NCBI RefSeq assembly: GCF_044904705.1
Contig: NZ_JADIKL010000008.1
Location: 1 to 64,000, forward strand
Direction: 5' to 3'
Origin: Rhodanobacter_A agri
GTDB lineage: Bacteria; Pseudomonadota; Gammaproteobacteria; Xanthomonadales; Rhodanobacteraceae
DNA length: 64,000 nucleotides
Shown one piece after another: positions 1 to 9,322 of this stretch; positions within the stretch are counted from its first letter, which is position 1; each line of letters opens with the position of its first letter. Under the pieces are notes generated by a model. That model did no database searches. It worked only from the letters and a program-made list of their open reading frames with translations, and was not told where the DNA came from. A program made the position numbers and the translations under genes.

Positions 1-105
1 CTGGAAGGCCCGATCGGCCACGGTGCGGACAACCCGATCGGCGACAACGCCACCGACGCGGGTCGTGCGCAGAACCGTCGCGTGGAGCTGCAGGTCCAGC
101 AGTAA
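1..105 (+). CDS. OmpA-family C-terminal domain protein, 3' end only
   Basis: Frame 1 is open from the window edge and encodes 34 residues before a TAA at 103-105. The tail contains the motif NRRVEL, which is typical of the last helix/strand of the OmpA-like peptidoglycan-binding domain. The gene starts outside the window, so the N-terminal part (beta-barrel, lipoprotein or plain periplasmic) cannot be judged. A good terminator follows 22 bases later, so the gene ends its transcript here. Confidence 0.7.
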   Translation: MEGPIGHGADNPIGDNATDAGRAQNRRVELQVQQ

Positions 106-127
106 TCGGACTTGTCGCAGTGTCACG

Positions 128-158
128 AAAAAGCCCGGCACATGCCGGGCTTTTTCTT
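128..158 (+). terminator. Rho-independent terminator after OmpA-family gene
   Basis: An 8-bp GC-rich stem, GCCCGGCA at 133-140 and TGCCGGGC at 143-150, is flanked by a run of A on the left and followed by TTTTT. It separates the OmpA-like gene from the pseudouridine synthase gene. The flanking A and T runs could let it work in both directions. Confidence 0.8.
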
Positions 159-247
159 TGGGTACCGAGAGCCGGATGGTTGCCCGTTTGATCCGCGCGA
201 TCGGCGATGATGGCAACAGGAATGGCTCAGCAGTCCAGGCTCGCCCG

Positions 248-997
248 ATGGCCCCTTCGAAACAATCCGCAGCACAGGCCGGCAAGCGCCATGGCGTCGC
301 CCGCGTACTGAGCAAACTGGGCGTGTGCTCGCGCAGCCAGGCCGAGGCCGCGGTGCGCGCCGGGCGCGTGGGCGTGGACGGCCGCGTGGTGCGCGACCCC
401 GAATATCCGGTCGAGGCGGAGCGCCAGCAGCTCAGCCTGGATGGCGTGGCCGTAGCGGCGGTGCAACGCGTCTACCTCGCGCTGAACAAGCCGCGCGGCA
501 TCGTGGTGAGCGCGGCCGACGAGCGCGGCCGCGACACGGTCTACGACCTGCTGCGCGACGCCGGCTTGCCGTGGCTGGGGCCGGTGGGGCGGCTGGACAA
601 GGCCAGCGAAGGCCTGTTGCTGCTCAGCAACGACAGCGTTTGGGCTGCGGGTATCACCGAGCCGAACACGCATCTGGACAAGACCTACCACGTGCAGGTG
701 GCCGGCCAGCCGGATGCGGCGGCGCTGGCGACGATGCAGGCCGGTGTCCGCGAGGGGAGCGACCTGCTCAAGGCGCGGCGGGCCACCCTGCTGCGCGAGG
801 GCGAGAAGAACGCCTGGCTGGAGGTGGTACTGGACGAAGGGCGCAACCGGCACATACGCCGCCTGCTGGCGGCATTGGGTATCGACGTACTGCGCCTGAT
901 CCGGGTGGCGATCGGGCCGCTGGCGTTGGGCAACCTCGCCAAGGGGCAGTGGCGCCACCTCGGTGCGAACGAGGTGGCGCAGCTCCGCCGGCGCTGA
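248..997 (+). CDS. RsuA/RluB-family rRNA pseudouridine synthase
   Basis: A 249-residue protein predicted to isomerise one uridine of ribosomal RNA to pseudouridine in the cytoplasm. Residues about 17-62 form an S4 RNA-binding domain (VLSKLGVCSRSQAE). The core synthase domain follows, with the catalytic aspartate in GRLDKASEG (D117) and the late motif RNRHIRR. The frame is open further upstream from 23, but that stretch crosses the terminator, so ATG 248 is the best start. S4 plus the GRLDK motif places it in the RsuA/RluB/RluE/RluF group; which uridine it modifies cannot be told. It converges on kbl with only 3 bases between the stop codons. Confidence 0.85.
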   Translation: MAPSKQSAAQAGKRHGVARVLSKLGVCSRSQAEAAVRAGRVGVDGRVVRDPEYPVEAERQQLSLDGVAVAAVQRVYLALNKPRGIVVSAADERGRDTVYDLLRDAGLPWLGPVGRLDKASEGLLLLSNDSVWAAGITEPNTHLDKTYHVQVAGQPDAAALATMQAGVREGSDLLKARRATLLREGEKNAWLEVVLDEGRNRHIRRLLAALGIDVLRLIRVAIGPLALGNLAKGQWRHLGANEVAQLRRR

Positions 998-1000
998 GTT

Positions 1001-2200
1001 TCAGCCGCCGATGACGCCCAACTGCCTGCCCACCTTGGTGAACGCCGCGATGGCGCGGTCCAGGTGCTCGCGGGTATGCGCCGCGCTCATCTGCGTGCGG
1101 ATGCGTGCCTGGCCCTGCGGTACCACCGGGTAGAAGAAGCCGGTGACGTAGATGCCTTCATCCAGCAAGGCCGTGGCCATCGCCTGCGCCTTGGGCGCGT
1201 CGTAGATCATCACTGGCACGATGGGGTGCACGCCGGGCTTGATGTCGAAACCGGCCTTGCCCATCTGCTCGCGGAAATAGCGGGTGTTCTCCTGCACTTT
1301 GGCGCGCAGGTCGCCGGCGGCCTCCAGCATGTCGAACACCTTGATCGCCGCGGCCACCACGTGCGGCGGCAGCGAGTTGGAGAACAGGTACGGCCGCGAA
1401 CGCTGGCGCAGCATCTCGATCATCTCGGCGCGGCCGGTGGTGAAGCCACCCAGCGCGCCGCCCAATGCCTTGCCCAGCGTACCGGTGAACAGGTCGATCT
1501 TGTCCATCACGCCGTTGACTTCGGCCGAGCCGCGACCGGTATCGCCGAGGAAGCCGGTGCAATGGCATTCGTCGATGTGCACCAGCGCGTTGTACTTCGC
1601 GGCCAGTGCAGTGATCTGGTCGAGCTTGGCGATGAAGCCGTCCATCGAGAACGCGCCGTCGGTCGAGATCAGCTTGGTGCGCGCACCGGCGGCGTCGGCG
1701 GCCTGCAGCTGCTTCTCCAGGTCGGCCATGTCGCTGTTGGCGTAGCGGAAGCGCTTGGCCTTGCACAGGCGGATGCCGTCGATGATCGAGGCATGGTTGA
1801 GCGCGTCGGAGATCACCGCGTCCTCCTCGCCCAGCAGCGGCTCGTACAGGCCGCCGTTGGCGTCGAAGCAGGCGGCGTAGAGGATGGTGTCCTCGGTGCC
1901 GAAGAAGTCGGCGATCTTCTTTTCCAGCTGCTTGTGCAAGTCCTGCGTGCCGCAGATGAAGCGCACCGAGGCCATGCCGAAGCCGTGCGTATCCAGCGCG
2001 TCCTTGGCGGCCTGGATGACCTCCGGGTGGTCGGCGAGGCCCAGGTAGTTGTTGGCGCAGAAGTTAAGCACCTTGCGGCCACCCTCCAGCTCGATCTCGG
2101 CCGATTGCGGCGAGACGATCACGCGCTCGGCCTTGAACAGGCCCTGTTCGCGGATGGAGTTCAGTTCGCTGGCGTAGCGCGCCTGGCCGGGGTAGCTCAT
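1001..2200 (-). CDS. kbl: Glycine C-acetyltransferase (2-amino-3-ketobutyrate CoA ligase)
   Basis: A 399-residue PLP enzyme of the alpha-oxoamine synthase family. It cleaves 2-amino-3-ketobutyrate with CoA to glycine and acetyl-CoA, the second step of threonine catabolism after Tdh. Visible landmarks are NFCANNYLGL near residue 50, the PLP-contacting aspartate in HIDECH (D210), and the Schiff-base lysine in GTLGKALGG (K244). Length matches the family (about 398 residues). It is last in a minus-strand run tdh - DUF748 gene - kbl. In many proteobacteria kbl and tdh are directly adjacent, so the intervening large gene is unusual. Confidence 0.96.
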   Translation of the reverse strand: MSYPGQARYASELNSIREQGLFKAERVIVSPQSAEIELEGGRKVLNFCANNYLGLADHPEVIQAAKDALDTHGFGMASVRFICGTQDLHKQLEKKIADFFGTEDTILYAACFDANGGLYEPLLGEEDAVISDALNHASIIDGIRLCKAKRFRYANSDMADLEKQLQAADAAGARTKLISTDGAFSMDGFIAKLDQITALAAKYNALVHIDECHCTGFLGDTGRGSAEVNGVMDKIDLFTGTLGKALGGALGGFTTGRAEMIEMLRQRSRPYLFSNSLPPHVVAAAIKVFDMLEAAGDLRAKVQENTRYFREQMGKAGFDIKPGVHPIVPVMIYDAPKAQAMATALLDEGIYVTGFFYPVVPQGQARIRTQMSAAHTREHLDRAIAAFTKVGRQLGVIGG

Positions 2201-2327
2201 GGTGGGATTCCGCTCGTGGTGAAAGGTTTATTGTCTGCTTTTTTGCGACAGCCATCCATGGCAGTCGCCCTCCGCGCCATCGCCGATGCGATGATCCGGG
2301 CGATTTTTGCCCCCGGCAGAAAGCCGC

Positions 2328-5300
2328 TCAGTGCAAGCCGAAATCGGCGCGCGTGGTCTTGCCCTGGTCGTCGATGCCCTTGGCGTCGAGCTTCGGTGCC
2401 AGTACGAAGACGCGGTTGTCGTCGAGCTTGCCGTGCATCCAGGCGCGCACCGCGTCCGCGCGGCGTTCGGCAAGGTGGCGCAGTGCGTCCGCATCCACCG
2501 GCGCGTTGGTTTCCAGCAGCTTGCGCATCACGTCCGGCGGCTGCGACTTGGTGAGGCCGATCGCGTCGCGCGGCTTGGTGAATTTCGCGTGCTTATAGGC
2601 TTTTTTCAGGTACTTGTCGTAGTCGTCGGCACTGAGCTTCGATAGATCGGCGCCTTGGCCGGCTTCCTGTTGTACCAGGTCGTCCACCATCACCTTGCGC
2701 AGGCCGCTTTCGTCGAACTTCGGGTCGATGCGGCCGGTGATGTCGAGTTTCAGCGCGGTCTTCTGCTGCAGGATCTTCACGATCTGCGCGAGCTTGTCCT
2801 GTGCCTTCGCGTCGAGCACGGCCGAGCCGGGGGCGAATTCCACGTAGCCCAGATCCTGTTGCTTGCCGCCCCCGCCCATCGCCGAGGCGATCAGCCGGAA
2901 CGGCGAGGTCACGGCGCGGCCGATGAGGTTGACGAAGGCATGCCAGATCAGACTGCCCACGCTGAACTTCGGGTCGTCCAGCGAGCCGGATACCGGCACG
3001 TTCACGTCGATGTTGCCGTCGGCGTCCTTCAACAGCGCCACCGCCAGCTTCACCGGCAGGTGACTGATGCCGGGGCCCTGGATGGCGTCGCCGAAGGTCA
3101 GCTGCGTGATGAAGATGTGGTTGTTGGCGTCGAGCTTGCCGTTGTCGAGCTGATAGTGGACGTCCATGGTCAGCCGGCCCTTGGTGATCGGGTAGCCGGT
3201 GTACTTGCCCGAGTAGGGCGACAGGTGGGTGAGCTCCACGCCGTCGGCCTTGCCCTTCACGTCCAGGAAAGCTACCGGGGCCAGCGGGTTGATCGTGCCG
3301 GTGATGTCCACCGGCGCGTTGTCGTCGAGCTGGCCTTGCAGGTTCAGCGCGGCGGGCGGGCCGCCGGCGGTGCCAAACGCGCCCACCTGGCCGGCGAGCT
3401 CGGTGATGTTGGCGGTGTAGTTCGGCTTGATGAAGTCGTCGGTGTAGTTGAGGTGGCCGCGGGCCAGAGTGATCTGGCCGATCCGGATGTCGGCGGCCGG
3501 GGCGGCTGCCGTACCGGCCGGGGCCGGCGCTGCCTGCGGCTTTGGTGCGGGCACAGGCGTAGTCGGCGTCTGCTGTGCCTGGGTCACCGAGACAGGCGCG
3601 GCGGCCGGGTTGGCCACCACGTCCTGCAGGTTCGTCCGGCCATTCGCATTGATGATCACGCGGGCGTAGAAGTCGTCGAGCGCCAGCCCGGCCACGGTCA
3701 CGTGCGGCACGTCCTCGCCCATGCGCATGTCGAGACCGCTGGCGTTGAGCGAGCTCCAGCGAAGGAAGTCGTCGCCGGTGAGCTTGTCTTGCACGCGCAC
3801 GTTGCCCAGGGTGACGCGGCCGCGCCAGTTCAGCAGCGCCTCTGGCCGGTGGTCGCGGTAGCGCACGCGGCCGTCCGCGCTGAGCAGGGCGCTGCTCAGC
3901 GTGACGTTCAGCGGCACCGTGGCCAGCGACTGCAGCGGGGCGATGTCGAGGCGGGTGGCGCGTACACGCAGGTCGGCATCCAGCGGCTGCGGCCGCAGCT
4001 TGCCGTCGAGGCGCAGGTTGCCGCGGCCGATGCCGCCATCCAGCACGAGCTTCAGCGGCTTGCGCATGTCGTCGGACAGGTCGTCGATACTGGCGTGGCC
4101 GAGTTTGAACTCGGTGCGGCCGCGCCGGCCGGCGATGCGCGGGTCGGTAAGCGCCAGGCTGCCGTCGACGCCGACGTGGGCGATGCTCCAGTGCCAGCTT
4201 GGCGATGGCGGCGACGCCTTGCGCGGGCCGTGCGACGGTTGGGACTTCGCCAGATCGGTCAGGTCGACGCCGCCATCCGGCAGTCGCCGTGCTTCCACCT
4301 GCAGGCCGTGCAAGGTCACGTGGTCGAGTTGCGCCGTACTGCTGGCGAGGTCGAAGCGCGTGATGCCGGCTTCCAGCGACTGCCAGGCCAGTGGCGTGCG
4401 GCTGCCCTGGCGCAAGGCGAGATCGTCGATCGTCGCGGTGGCCGGCTGCAGGCTCATGTTGAAGGCCTTGCCCCAGTTCGCCTGCAGCTGGCCGTCGGCG
4501 GTCATCGTCCCCTTGGCGAGTTCGGCGTTCAGCATTGGTGGCGCCAGCGGCAGCAACGGAGCCAGTTCCACGCTCTTGAGGCTGAGCTTGCCGTCGTAGC
4601 GGGTGTTCGCCAGGTCGAGTTTGCCGTTCACCGCGAGGCTGCCGCCATTGAGCGAGGCGGCCAGGTCGATCGCGGCTGCTGGCGCGGCCAGTATAGACAG
4701 ACCGCGCAGCGTGCCGTGGATGTTTTCCAGCACCAGCGTGGCCGGTTTGCGGCCACTGGCGTCGGTGTAGTCGAAACGCCCGCCTTGCAAGGCGAGCGAG
4801 GCGATGCGCACCTCGGTAGCGGGTGCGGCAGGTGTCGCGGGCGTGGTTGCCGGAGCGGGAGCGCCACCGGTCAGCGCATCGAAATTGCTGTGGCCGCCGG
4901 CCTGGCGGGTGTAGTGCAGGTCGAGCTTGTCCAGTTGCACCGCGCCGAGGCGATAGCGCGACAGCAGCGGTTCCATATCGTCCAGCGCCGCGCCGGCATG
5001 GCCGAGTTCGAGGATGGGGGCGCTGTCCGGCGTTGCCAGTGCGAAGTCGTCCAGTTGCAGCTGGCCACCGAGCCGCACCTGCGGGCCGGACTTCGCCTGC
5101 ACGAAGTGCAGTTCGAGCTGGCCGGACAGCTGGCCGCGCGGGATCGCCACCGGCAGCTTGGTCGGCACGTAGCCGAGGTAGCGGGGCAGGTCGAGGTGGT
5201 CCAGGGTGAAGTTCACCACCGATTCGAGGCTGTCCGCGAACGGCTTGGTCTGCCCGGCGATGCGCAGCGGGCTACCGTCGACGTTCATTGCCAGCAGGGG

Positions 5301-5936
5301 TTGCACGAACACGTCGGTGTCGCGCGGCAGGTTGGCGATGAACGGGATGCCGAGTTCCAGATGGTCGACGCGGTGCGAAGCCTGCGTTACCGCATCGTCG
5401 AACGCGATATCGCCGTCATGCACGCTGATGTTGGACAGCGCGAAGCGCGCCGGTTTGCTGTCCGGCTTCGGCGGGCCGCCGGTGAACTTGGTGATCAGGT
5501 CGGAGAAGTTGAACTGCTGCGGCGCGCTGCGCGCGATATGCAGCTGCGGGTGCTGCAGCGAGAGTTCGTCCAGCACCGGCGCCATGCGGAACAGCGAGGT
5601 CCACGAGGCGTTGACCACCGCGCGGTCGACATCGACGAAGGGCGAACGGCCATCGCGGTCGCCGATGTGCAGCTTGTCCAGCTGCAGCCGCAGGGTGAAC
5701 GGATTCAAGTGCACCGCTTCCACGCTGACCGGGCGGTCGAGCAGGGCGGTGAGCCGTGTTTGCAACTGGCTGCGGATGATCGGCGGGGCAGCGAAGAAGC
5801 CGAGCAGGCCGAACACGATCAACACGATGGCGACGATCAACGCGAACTTGCGCGTGCGCCGCGAGCGGTACAACCGTTCCGCGTGGCCGCGGGCCGTCGC
5901 CAGACGGGAGGCGGTCGAGGGGCGAGGAGCGTTCAT
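2328..5936 (-). CDS. DUF748 / AsmA-like inner-membrane-anchored periplasmic protein
   Basis: A 1202-residue protein with one N-terminal membrane segment (about residues 30-50, FALIVAIVLIVFGLLGFF) preceded by arginines, so the bulk should lie in the periplasm. The body consists of beta-rich AsmA/DUF748-like repeats (for example NPFTLRLQLDKLHIGD early, and LGYVEFAPGSAVLD in an OmpA-like segment near residue 1000). A Pro/Ala linker lies near residue 800. AsmA-family proteins are proposed to act in envelope lipid transport; a specific role here is not shown. It lies between tdh and kbl on the same strand, 127 bp from kbl and 145 bp from tdh, so co-transcription is possible. Confidence 0.85.
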   Translation of the reverse strand: MNAPRPSTASRLATARGHAERLYRSRRTRKFALIVAIVLIVFGLLGFFAAPPIIRSQLQTRLTALLDRPVSVEAVHLNPFTLRLQLDKLHIGDRDGRSPFVDVDRAVVNASWTSLFRMAPVLDELSLQHPQLHIARSAPQQFNFSDLITKFTGGPPKPDSKPARFALSNISVHDGDIAFDDAVTQASHRVDHLELGIPFIANLPRDTDVFVQPLLAMNVDGSPLRIAGQTKPFADSLESVVNFTLDHLDLPRYLGYVPTKLPVAIPRGQLSGQLELHFVQAKSGPQVRLGGQLQLDDFALATPDSAPILELGHAGAALDDMEPLLSRYRLGAVQLDKLDLHYTRQAGGHSNFDALTGGAPAPATTPATPAAPATEVRIASLALQGGRFDYTDASGRKPATLVLENIHGTLRGLSILAAPAAAIDLAASLNGGSLAVNGKLDLANTRYDGKLSLKSVELAPLLPLAPPMLNAELAKGTMTADGQLQANWGKAFNMSLQPATATIDDLALRQGSRTPLAWQSLEAGITRFDLASSTAQLDHVTLHGLQVEARRLPDGGVDLTDLAKSQPSHGPRKASPPSPSWHWSIAHVGVDGSLALTDPRIAGRRGRTEFKLGHASIDDLSDDMRKPLKLVLDGGIGRGNLRLDGKLRPQPLDADLRVRATRLDIAPLQSLATVPLNVTLSSALLSADGRVRYRDHRPEALLNWRGRVTLGNVRVQDKLTGDDFLRWSSLNASGLDMRMGEDVPHVTVAGLALDDFYARVIINANGRTNLQDVVANPAAAPVSVTQAQQTPTTPVPAPKPQAAPAPAGTAAAPAADIRIGQITLARGHLNYTDDFIKPNYTANITELAGQVGAFGTAGGPPAALNLQGQLDDNAPVDITGTINPLAPVAFLDVKGKADGVELTHLSPYSGKYTGYPITKGRLTMDVHYQLDNGKLDANNHIFITQLTFGDAIQGPGISHLPVKLAVALLKDADGNIDVNVPVSGSLDDPKFSVGSLIWHAFVNLIGRAVTSPFRLIASAMGGGGKQQDLGYVEFAPGSAVLDAKAQDKLAQIVKILQQKTALKLDITGRIDPKFDESGLRKVMVDDLVQQEAGQGADLSKLSADDYDKYLKKAYKHAKFTKPRDAIGLTKSQPPDVMRKLLETNAPVDADALRHLAERRADAVRAWMHGKLDDNRVFVLAPKLDAKGIDDQGKTTRADFGLH

Positions 5937-6081
5937 GCTGGCGGTATCCCGTTGCGTCGTGAACCGGCGATGGCCGCCGGGTGCTTCCCCTGGCCGGCAG
6001 CCTTGCCGGGCCGGGGAAGTTTACGCAGATACCGCGTCGAGGTGTCGCGACGGCCGTGGCGTCAGCCGTCGCGACGGGCGC

Positions 6082-7116
6082 TCAGTTCCAGGAACAGACG
6101 ACCTTGCCGCACTTGCCGGCGTCCATCAGGTCGAAGCCCTTCTGGAAGTCGTCGATGTGGATCTGGTGGGTGAGCACCTTCTGCAGCGGGAAGCCGGTGA
6201 GCACCATCTGGGTCATCTTGTACCAGGTCTCGTACATGCGGCGGCCGTAGATGCCCTGCAGGGTGAGGCCCTTGAAGATCACGCGGTCCCAGTCGATGCC
6301 GGCGCCCTTGGGCAGGATGCCGAGCAGGGCGATCTTGCCGCCGTGGTACATGCAGTCGAGCATGTCGTTGAAGGCGCGCGGGTTGCCGCTCATTTCCAGG
6401 CCCACGTCGAAGCCCTCCATGTGCAAGTCCTTCATCACGTCCTTGAGCGACTGGTTGGCCACGTTGACCACGCGGGTGGCGCCCATGTCGGCGGCCAGCT
6501 TCAGGCGGTAGTCGTTGACGTCGGTGACCACCACGTTGCGCGCACCCACGTGCTTGGCGATGCCGGCGGCGATGATGCCGATCGGGCCGGCGCCGGTGAT
6601 CAGCACGTCCTCGCCGATCAGGTCGAACTCCAGCGCGCAGTGCGCGGCGTTGCCGTAGGGGTCGAAGAAGGCGGCCAGCTCGGACGGGATCTGGTCGGGG
6701 ATCGGCCACAGGTTCGAGGCCGGCATGGTCATGTATTCGGCGAAGGCGCCGTTGCGGTTCACGCCGATGCCGATGGTGTTCGGGCACAGATGCTGGCGGC
6801 CGGCGCGGCAGTTGCGGCAGTGGCCGCAGACGATGTGGCCCTCGGCGGAGACGCGATCGCCGACCTTGTAGCCGGTGACGCCCGGGCCGATTTCCACGAT
6901 GCGGCCGACGAACTCGTGGCCGATGGTCAGGCCCGGCTTGATCGTGCGCTGGCTCCATTCGTCCCACTTGTAGATGTGCAGGTCGGTGCCGCAGATCGCG
7001 GTCTTCTCCAGCTTGATCAGCACCTCGTTGGGGCCGACCTCCGGCACCGGCACCTCTTCCATCCAGATGCCCTGCTCGGGCTTGCGCTTGACCAGGGCTT
7101 TCATCATCTGCGGCAT
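6082..7116 (-). CDS. tdh: L-threonine 3-dehydrogenase
   Basis: A 344-residue zinc-dependent medium-chain dehydrogenase that oxidises L-threonine to 2-amino-3-ketobutyrate with NAD+, the substrate for Kbl downstream. It shows the catalytic-zinc region CGTDLHIY with GHE, the structural-zinc cysteine cluster in CGHCRNCRAGRQHLC, and the Rossmann motif GAGPIGI. The C-terminal KVVCSW matches the family end. ATG 7116 is used; an internal ATG at 7104 (MKALVKRK) would give 340 residues, matching the E. coli enzyme length, and is equally plausible. Neither has a strong ribosome site. Confidence 0.96.
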   Translation of the reverse strand: MPQMMKALVKRKPEQGIWMEEVPVPEVGPNEVLIKLEKTAICGTDLHIYKWDEWSQRTIKPGLTIGHEFVGRIVEIGPGVTGYKVGDRVSAEGHIVCGHCRNCRAGRQHLCPNTIGIGVNRNGAFAEYMTMPASNLWPIPDQIPSELAAFFDPYGNAAHCALEFDLIGEDVLITGAGPIGIIAAGIAKHVGARNVVVTDVNDYRLKLAADMGATRVVNVANQSLKDVMKDLHMEGFDVGLEMSGNPRAFNDMLDCMYHGGKIALLGILPKGAGIDWDRVIFKGLTLQGIYGRRMYETWYKMTQMVLTGFPLQKVLTHQIHIDDFQKGFDLMDAGKCGKVVCSWN

Positions 7117-7193
7117 GGGGAATCCAATAGCTGGCCCGGACGGGCGGGGAAAACGCCGATTATAGATCCTCGCCGCGGCGCCCGGCCCCGTGC

Positions 7194-7919
7194 TCAGTCG
7201 ACGCGCTGGTAGTTCCGGTGGAATACCACGGGACGTTGCAGGAAGCCGGGCTGCCACTGTTCGGTGACTTGCATCGTGCGGCCGTCGGCGGAGCGCGACC
7301 AGATTTCGTCGATCCGGCTGCCGTCGTTGAAGTGCAGGCTGAATTGCAGGCCGGCGTCGGCAGCCTGCCGGTGTGCGACGGCGGCGCCGTTGAGCGTCTG
7401 CTGGTTGCCGCCGTCGAGGCGCACGGTCAGCTGCTCGCCGTTCTCGAGCCGGGTCTGTACGCTCACGGCGTCCTGCTGCACGACCAGGACGGCGTCGTTG
7501 TCGAGCATCGGCGGTGGCTTGAGCATGTTGTCGTCGCCGGACGCGTCGTCCGATGAGGTGCTGGCGCGCCTGCCGCCACGGCCATGTCCGCCGCCCATGC
7601 CGCCGCCGCCCATATGGCCCCCGCCCATGCCGCCGCCCATGCCGCCGCCATGCCTGCCGCCGCCATCGCCGTTGCCCGGCCGGGGCGCATTGCCGCTCGA
7701 CGAGGCGGCGGCCGGGACCACGGTGGGCGATTGTTCGCGCTGGATCTCCGCGCGCAGCTTGGCGGTGACCTGCGCTGGGCCGTCGCTGCCCTGGTCGCTG
7801 ATGCGCCACAGCCCGTTGAAGTCGGGCGGTGTGGCGGCCTTCTGGGCAGAGGCACGGGAGCCGGCGGCCAGCAAGGCTGTGGCAACGAGTGTCGCGATGA
7901 GGCTATGAGATCTGGGCAT
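7194..7919 (-). CDS. Secreted protein with a Gly/Met/His-rich stretch, function unknown
   Basis: A 241-residue protein with a clear signal peptide (SLIATLVATALLAAG, predicted cleavage after ASA near residue 25). The mature part starts with a short conserved-looking block (PDFNGLWRISDQ). A low-complexity stretch of GGGM and GGGH units follows at about residues 86-118, and then a folded C-terminal part ending in QRPVVFHRNYQRVD. The Met and His side chains in the glycine-rich stretch could bind copper or another soft metal, but this is only a suggestion. It lies 77 bp upstream of tdh on the same strand and is probably a separate unit. No family is recognised with confidence. Confidence 0.75.
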   Translation of the reverse strand: MPRSHSLIATLVATALLAAGSRASAQKAATPPDFNGLWRISDQGSDGPAQVTAKLRAEIQREQSPTVVPAAASSSGNAPRPGNGDGGGRHGGGMGGGMGGGHMGGGGMGGGHGRGGRRASTSSDDASGDDNMLKPPPMLDNDAVLVVQQDAVSVQTRLENGEQLTVRLDGGNQQTLNGAAVAHRQAADAGLQFSLHFNDGSRIDEIWSRSADGRTMQVTEQWQPGFLQRPVVFHRNYQRVD

Positions 7920-8219
7920 GGCGGGCTAAACGCACGAAACGGCAGGACGACTACGCACGGCCTTGCGCACAGGCTCTCGCGTCTGTCGTGGCGGAGCCTC
8001 GGGCCTCGCCATGCATGCCGTGCAAGGTCTCCCCAGACGCCTCGGCGCGCCTGGCCGCCGATCCCCGAATCTGTCCACAGGCGGTGTGGATACACGCTGG
8101 ACAAGCGTGTGGACAACTCCGATCCGTGCAGTCGCAACAGGCACTTGCCTTGGATTGGCGAGGTTTTGCGCAAACCTGCGTGAGTTACCCTTGCGCCCGG
8201 TTCCCTGCCGTCTGCCTGC
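7920..8219. other. Intergenic region with clustered DnaA-box-like 9-mers
   Basis: No gene is seen in this 300-bp divergent gap. It holds three 9-mers close to the DnaA box TTATNCACA within 46 bp: CTGTCCACA at 8071-8079, the reverse complement of GTATCCACA at 8085-8093, and the reverse complement of TTGTCCACA at 8108-8116. The first two form a small palindrome, TCCACA-GGCGG-TGTGGA. The rest probably carries the promoters of miaA and of the divergent secreted-protein gene. Confidence 0.4.
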
Positions 8220-9170
8220 ATGAGCTTCGACACCCGACCCCTGGCGATTTTTCTGATGGGCCCCACGGCCTCGGGCAAGACCGCGCTCGCCTGCGAGCTG
8301 GCGGATCGCTTTGCGCTGGACCTGGTCAGCGTGGACTCGGCGCTGGTCTACCGCGGCCTCGACATCGGCGCGGCGAAACCGGATGCGGCCACGCTGGCGC
8401 GCTATCCGCATGCGCTGATCGATATCTGCGATCCGGCGCAGCCGTATTCCGCCGCGGAATTTCGCGACGACGCACTGGCGGCGATGCGCGAGGTCACGGC
8501 GCGGGGCAGGGTGCCACTGCTGGTCGGCGGCACGGGGTTGTATTTTCGCGCCTTGCAGCGCGGCCTGTCGGAGTTGCCCGAGGCCGATCCGGCGATCCGC
8601 ACGCGGTTGGCTGGCGAGGCGGCGCGCATCGGTTGGCCGGCCATGCATACGCGGCTGGCGCAAGCCGACCCCGCCGCCGCCGCGCGGATCGGGCCCAACG
8701 ATGCCCAGCGCTTGCAGCGGGCGCTGGAGGTGATCGAGCTCAGCGGGCGTCCGCTGTCTGAGCTGCAGCGCGGCGGCCGCGGCGAAGTGTTCCCGTGGCG
8801 CGTGCTCAAGCTGGCCTTGCTGCCGGGCGATCGGCAACCCTTGCACGCACGCATCGCGCAGCGTTTCGACGCGATGCTGGGCGCCGGTTTTCTGGACGAG
8901 CTGCATGCCTTGCGTGCCCGCGGCGACCTGCATGCGGACCTGCCGGCGATCCGCGCGGTGGGCTATCGGCAGGGCTGGGAATACCTGGACGGGGCGACCG
9001 ATGCCGCCGGCTTCCGCGACCGTGCGATCTTCGCCACCCGCCAACTGGCCAAGCGGCAGATCACCTGGTTGCGCGCCGAGCTGGACGCGCGCGTGCTCGA
9101 CCCCGAGGCCGCGGCGCTTCCCGCGCGGGCGGCCGGGGCCGTGCGGCTGTTCCTCGGCACGCCGGCGTGA
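8220..9170 (+). CDS. miaA: tRNA dimethylallyltransferase
   Basis: A 316-residue enzyme that transfers a dimethylallyl group to N6 of adenosine 37 in tRNAs reading codons that start with U. The N-terminal P-loop GPTASGKT (residues 14-21) is followed by the substrate region VSVDSALVYRGLDIG and by LLVGGTGLYFRAL. IRAVGYRQGWEYL near residue 245 and QLAKRQITWLR near 280 are family signatures. The usual gammaproteobacterial partners hfq, hflX, hflK and hflC follow on the same strand, which supports the call. Confidence 0.97.
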   Translation: MSFDTRPLAIFLMGPTASGKTALACELADRFALDLVSVDSALVYRGLDIGAAKPDAATLARYPHALIDICDPAQPYSAAEFRDDALAAMREVTARGRVPLLVGGTGLYFRALQRGLSELPEADPAIRTRLAGEAARIGWPAMHTRLAQADPAAAARIGPNDAQRLQRALEVIELSGRPLSELQRGGRGEVFPWRVLKLALLPGDRQPLHARIAQRFDAMLGAGFLDELHALRARGDLHADLPAIRAVGYRQGWEYLDGATDAAGFRDRAIFATRQLAKRQITWLRAELDARVLDPEAAALPARAAGAVRLFLGTPA

Positions 9171-9322
9171 GGCGGTTGCGGCAACCCTTCGTTTTCGTGC
9201 GCGGATTCCCCGAAAAACCACTTCCTTCAAGCCCTTGAACCCGGTTAACATCGTCGCAGTTGGGCCGGGGCGCCACTGGCGTTTTTTCCCCGGTCGTTTC
9301 GCCGCACGGGGGAGAACAAGAA

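Noticed and set aside
1064..2554. Long plus-strand open frame opposite kbl
   Set aside because: It is a shadow frame in high-GC DNA; the minus-strand frame encodes a full Kbl with all PLP residues.
2655..6173. 1172-codon plus-strand open frame opposite the DUF748 gene
   Set aside because: Composition is Val/Gln/Arg/His-rich as expected for an antisense shadow; the opposite strand has a membrane anchor and AsmA-like repeats.
9235..9251. Promoter for hfq with TTGAAC and TAACAT
   Set aside because: The two elements are only five bases apart, so they cannot be a -35/-10 pair.
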